64,000 nucleotides of DNA from Paraphysoderma sedebokerense. Lineage: Eukaryota > Blastocladiomycota > Physodermatomycetes > Physodermatales > Physodermataceae. A program made the translations under genes and the position numbers. Positions 60,300-64,000 of the stretch are shown here, in pieces. The notes below the pieces were generated by a model, which did not search any database, was not told the origin of the DNA, and worked only from the letters and a program-made list of their open reading frames with translations. The number at the start of each line of letters is the position of its first letter. Within the stretch, counting starts at the first letter, position 1. The stretch lies in NCBI GenBank assembly GCA_025602915.1, contig JAHLJZ010000022.1, positions 186,001 through 250,000 on the forward strand, read 5' to 3'.

Positions 60300-63200
60300 T
60301 CATTTATCATTTTTACCTATCGGCAAATTTGGCATACCACCTGCAACATTTCCAACATTCAATCTTCCCCCCATCACTCTCTTCCTTATAATCGGTGCAT
60401 TCCTATGCTTTGATTCACCATGTCGACCATCGCTCGGTTTTATTTCTGAGGTCGGCGGTTTCATGAACTTGGGAATGGGAGATAGATCCAGACTACTGGA
60501 TACGTCTGTCGTCACTACAGGGGAACGAATGGGGTGGGTGTTTGGAGTTGAAGGGCAGGATACACCTGGACTATCGAACGGGGTGGGGTTAAGATACTTT
60601 GGTGCTAGCGGACTTTGAGATGGCGTTTGATTGTTTTTGTTGCTGGGCGTAGAAGGATTGGCGGATCTGAGTTGCTGAACTTTTGGATGGTAAAGGTGAC
60701 CTTGAAGACGAGAAGATGGCGATGGCGGAATTCTTAGCCGGGAAGATTGATGGGTCTGTTTCGTTGTCACTGAGTGACCAGTCGAAGGGCTTTGAACGTC
60801 GGAAGGCGCTATACTAGCTGACACCAGAGGAGATCTCGCCACCGGAGCATTGCCGAATAGTTTTGAGCTCCACCGTTTATATTCTTCCATAAATAATCGA
60901 ATATAGCAGATTACTTCTTCGGATTCGGTCTTGTTGCTTTCATTATTTGTTCGATTCAAGATATTATTTAAACTAGAAACTACGTTCCTTAACTCCATGT
61001 TCAATTTTTCAATCAAGATATTCTTCGCAGCGATAGAATCGGCTTCCCCGGATCTTGAATCCGCAGAAGTCGACGAGGACAACGTCGTTGCTGACAATAG
61101 TTCAGTTATTTCTTCCATTTTTATTCTGCACCATCCCAACAGTAAACAGAGTGACGTGACTCTCCCTTCGGAGCACCAGACTTCTGGAGGCAACATATTA
61201 AATAAATGAACTAAAATCGCCGGATCAAGTTTCGACAAATGCTCGTTTAAGGCGTGTAATCGAGAATTGAGGAATTCCGTGTACGGTGTTGTGCAAGCTG
61301 ATGATTGAGGATGTGGTTTTCGATTAGAATGTTGATATGAATGCGCTCCGTGGGACGTGTCTTTGAGGCAATACAAAAAGGACAGTTATTTTTTGGGATA
61401 CTGCAGAATTTAAATATTCTAACTATGATGGTACCTTTGGCCTCAGTGACCAGTTCAAAAATTATGTCCAGCATTTTCATAAGCACCAAAGAATGTGATT
61501 CGTTCTTTTTCACCATTTGTCGAAGGCCGGTGTTTATAGCTTCGATGGAATCCGAGCTCTATAATCGATACTTAATCAATATAATTCATACCAAAAAACT
61601 CAAAAACGCAGAAACGAACAAGGCAGCGTAAATGCGCAGACATCATTTTGACCAGGGTCAGATAGCCCATCCTTATCTGCCAATTCTTAGACCCCAACAA
61701 TGAATCTAATACGTGTTCGAGTAAAGCCTGTTTTTTCTTGTTGAGCGCCGCCGGCGGGCTGTTATCAGAAGGAGCAGAAATTTCGCGGAAGATTTGAAAT
61801 AACAAAGTCTAACGCAGGAAAGTAAGGTAAGTTGAGAGAAGACGTAACAAGCATGATCAATGTGTACAAACTATTCCGTGATGTCGTCGTGAAGACTCCT
61901 CCGAATGAAGCAAATAATGTATAATTTTGTGCTGCTCTTTAATGTCCATAGTTACTATTTTTTGATAACGTTTGTCGACCTACGATATCATTATTGTTAA
62001 TTACTCTGCCCCAAGTAGCGTCCTTCCGCAGAAGTAATGGTTCAGAACTGGTTCAGAACCAACGAATCGATAACATACCGACCACCAACTTTTAGCCCAC
62101 TTCTCCAACCCTAGAAGCACTGCCGTTACGACTACACTCAGATTTTTCAACGTTTCATCTTTTATTTCTGCAGTCTGCAAACTTTTATGTTGCAATATCA
62201 CTTTGATTAAGTTGTCCACGGACCCGACCGGCGTATAATAGAAAAATTGAGCTAGTTTCACAGGAAATGATGCATCGATAAGAAGATTGACGGCTCTAGT
62301 AATAGACTCTAAAAGAATTGGGGATTCAGAAATGTAGAATTGATATTCAGGAAATCATTAGAACAGAGTCAAAACGCAACTCTAAAGTGTGGGGGTGATG
62401 ATTATGGTTTACCTTCGTCGACTTTACGATATTTCGCAAATCCGATAACGCAAAAGTCAAAGAAAACTCTGAATATTGCATTTCGAGCTTGATCTGACCG
62501 TACTGATAAAAAGAGATCAACTATGAATCCTACTCCCAGAAACTTCTCCTTTTCAATTCGCAACTTGACTGTTTCACGCGATGCAGATTGATTGGTATTC
62601 GGGGTTGCAAGAGTTGTTGACGAAGTAAGGTACAAATTATTGATTAATATCTGTGTAAGAAATTGAATGGTATAATCGGATAAGTTTGGGGAGTATTGGA
62701 GGAAATTTGCTATCAGAGAACCATTGATCTTTTCGGCCCTGTTGGAATGTAGTAGACAAGAGAACTATGTTACTTTGCAAGTCCACAAAAAACCTTGACA
62801 AGTTTTTAGCAATCGTAATTAAGCCACGAAAACCTTACCGTTGTTGACAAATACCGTCCTCATCGACGACAAACATCAACAAACACCTCAAGGCATGCGA
62901 CCACACAGCAGCACTCTTACATTCTTTCTTGGCCAATAATTCAATCATTTCCAGTAACTTTTCATAAACATCCTGGAGCACAACTTCCACCTTCAATCTA
63001 TCTTTTTGGTTGGGATCATAGACATACAGGCTACTACAGCCGACTATCCTCAAACTCAGGTTAATCAAGATATCAAAAGCGTGTAGATGTAGTGATTCCT
63101 CGTCTTGGTCCAGAAGTTCGTAAAATATGACTAGTAAAAACTTATGTGCGGCTGGATCCGAAAGATGATATTGCTGCAACATGATCTATCGTTTGACACA

Positions 63201-63512
63201 TAGTTGCAATTTGTAGTTACGATTTCCCGAATGACATTGTTGACAAAAACAAAGTTAATCGTATTAGCATGAAATAAACAGACCAGGAAAGCGGATGCTA
63301 TTACCTGAATAATAGCGTTCGAAGCAACATGTTTCTCATCGATTGTTGTCTTCGGGTTCAGGATTTTATCAAAAAGCTAATAGGAAAATGATGAGCCCTT
63401 TTTCGAGAAAGCGTTTAAGACCATCCTAGTAAACAGAACGAACCTCGTCCATTTCTGGTTCCGAGAGGGACAGACTCTGTAGATGAGACTCTAATGTTTG
63501 CGAAAGCATCAT
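60300..63512 (-). CDS. ARM-like helical protein with Ser/Pro-rich C-terminus, unassigned
   Basis: A multi-exon gene starting MMLSQTLESHLQSLSLSEPE at 63512, with an in-frame stop just upstream. Joined exons give LFDKILNPKTTIDEKHVASN, then IMLQQYHLSDPAAHKFLLVI, LHLHAFDILINLSLRIVG and AAVWSHALRCLLMFVVDEDG. Later helical blocks are FLGVGFIVDLFLSVRSDQAR and KDETLKNLSVVVTAVLLGLE. The last exon has FNMLPPEVWCSEGRVTSLCL and a long disordered Ser/Pro/Thr tail ending GGMPNLPIGKNDK. From memory, the LHAFDILINL...VWSHALRCLL block resembles a conserved segment of uncharacterised plant and protist ARM-repeat proteins. That recollection needs a search. No enzymatic motif is visible. Confidence 0.75.
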
Positions 63513-63736
63513 CTATATTGCCCTGAAATAGCAGAATTTTGCATGTAATGATGCTAATTGCCGCACTGAGAGCATTTAAACAGGTTTATGCGCGTCCTCT
63601 TTCTCCGACAAGGGTCACATCGACAGGTTCGGATATCGTGTGTATTTTTGAAATGTAGTAATCACTATCCATTGAAAACTCTGGCAGAATACGTTACCCA
63701 GGCTCTGAAAGTATAGTGTGATTTTGGTCTATGTAG
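63513..63736. promoter_or_regulatory. Divergent promoter between the ARM-like gene and the gene at the right edge
   Basis: Only 224 bp separate the two putative start codons. No specific element is recognised. Confidence 0.35.
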
Positions 63737-63931
63737 ATGGTTTTATTTGAGTGTTCAGTTTGTGAAAATAAATTATCAATCCTCTACGATGCTACTTATG
63801 TTGACTACTTCAAGCACGCCTGTCACTCTATACGCATCGGAATCAAAGAAAGTCTATTGAAATCGGATAATTTAAACTTCAAAGCTTTCCCCATCAAATC
63901 CGATGAACCCGCTCAACAAGAAAATCGGAAA
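63737..63931 (+). CDS. First exon of an unidentified gene running off the window
   Basis: The ATG at 63737 opens 65 codons beginning MVLFECSVCENKLSILYDA, with a CxxC pair and a later His/Cys (YFKHACH), so a small zinc-binding fold is possible. The exon ends in phase 0 at a good GTAAGG donor after QQENRK; the remainder would lie beyond 64000. The family is not recognised. Support is the start context, splice donor and divergent arrangement. Confidence 0.4.
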
Positions 63932-64000
63932 GTAAGGCTTTTTCTCAATTTGTGAGCACCCTGAAATCAGCGGTAACATATTAGTTTCGTTGTGACTTAA

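Overview
The window is eukaryotic nuclear DNA from a fungus. Genes are dense and occur on both strands. They carry many short GT-AG introns, mostly 50-80 nt, with CTAAC/CTGAC-like branch sites. There are no operons, tRNAs, rRNAs or CRISPR arrays that I can see. Fungus-restricted families (a WOPR/Gti1-Pac2 regulator, an Sfp1-type zinc-finger protein, a Tvp15/COPI-associated protein, a dystroglycan-type cadherin-like membrane protein) sit beside genes often lost in yeasts (ZW10, TBC1D20, MTAP, a SIRT6/7-type sirtuin, an ABHD10-like hydrolase, a C1q-like protein). That mix and the intron density point to an early-diverging fungus, perhaps Mucoromycota. The phylum is inference; I cannot name the species.

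Layout. 1-2.6 kb: the tail of one gene, then a four-helix membrane protein. 2.7-7.4 kb (minus): the ZW10 tethering/kinetochore protein and cytosolic ribosomal protein uL6 (RPL9). 7.8-12.7 kb: mostly gene-free DNA around a single-domain response regulator. 12.7-22.2 kb (plus): a seven-helix membrane protein and a giant HEAT/ARM-repeat protein. 22.3-30.9 kb (minus): WOPR regulator, TBC1D20/Gyp8-type Rab GAP, mitochondrial uL6m and a helical-repeat protein. 31.5-34.1 kb: MTAP and adenosine kinase in a divergent pair. 34.5-42.9 kb: two paralogous PAP2 lipid phosphatases bracketing secreted or membrane proteins (Pro/Cys-rich, C1q-like, cadherin-like). 43.2-48.6 kb: a copia fossil, an ABHD10-like hydrolase with an in-frame stop, and an Sfp1-like factor with a long leader. 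49.9-56.3 kb: ALG5, a small proline-repeat secreted protein, EMC10 and Bax inhibitor-1. 57.1-64 kb: a sirtuin with a SAP-like tail, Tvp15, an ARM-like protein and the first exon of one more gene.

Functional themes. MTAP and adenosine kinase both clear nucleoside by-products of S-adenosylmethionine use. ALG5, EMC10, BI-1, the two lipid phosphatases, the Rab GAP, ZW10 and Tvp15 all act at the ER/Golgi; I read this as chance gene density rather than a cluster. Exon boundaries were derived by hand from splice signals and reading-frame continuity, and are exact only where stated. No single dramatic new system is evident. The most unusual items are the C1q-like secreted protein, the in-frame stop in the ABHD10-like gene, the response regulator with a large insertion, the sirtuin-SAP fusion, and the two unassigned repeat scaffolds.
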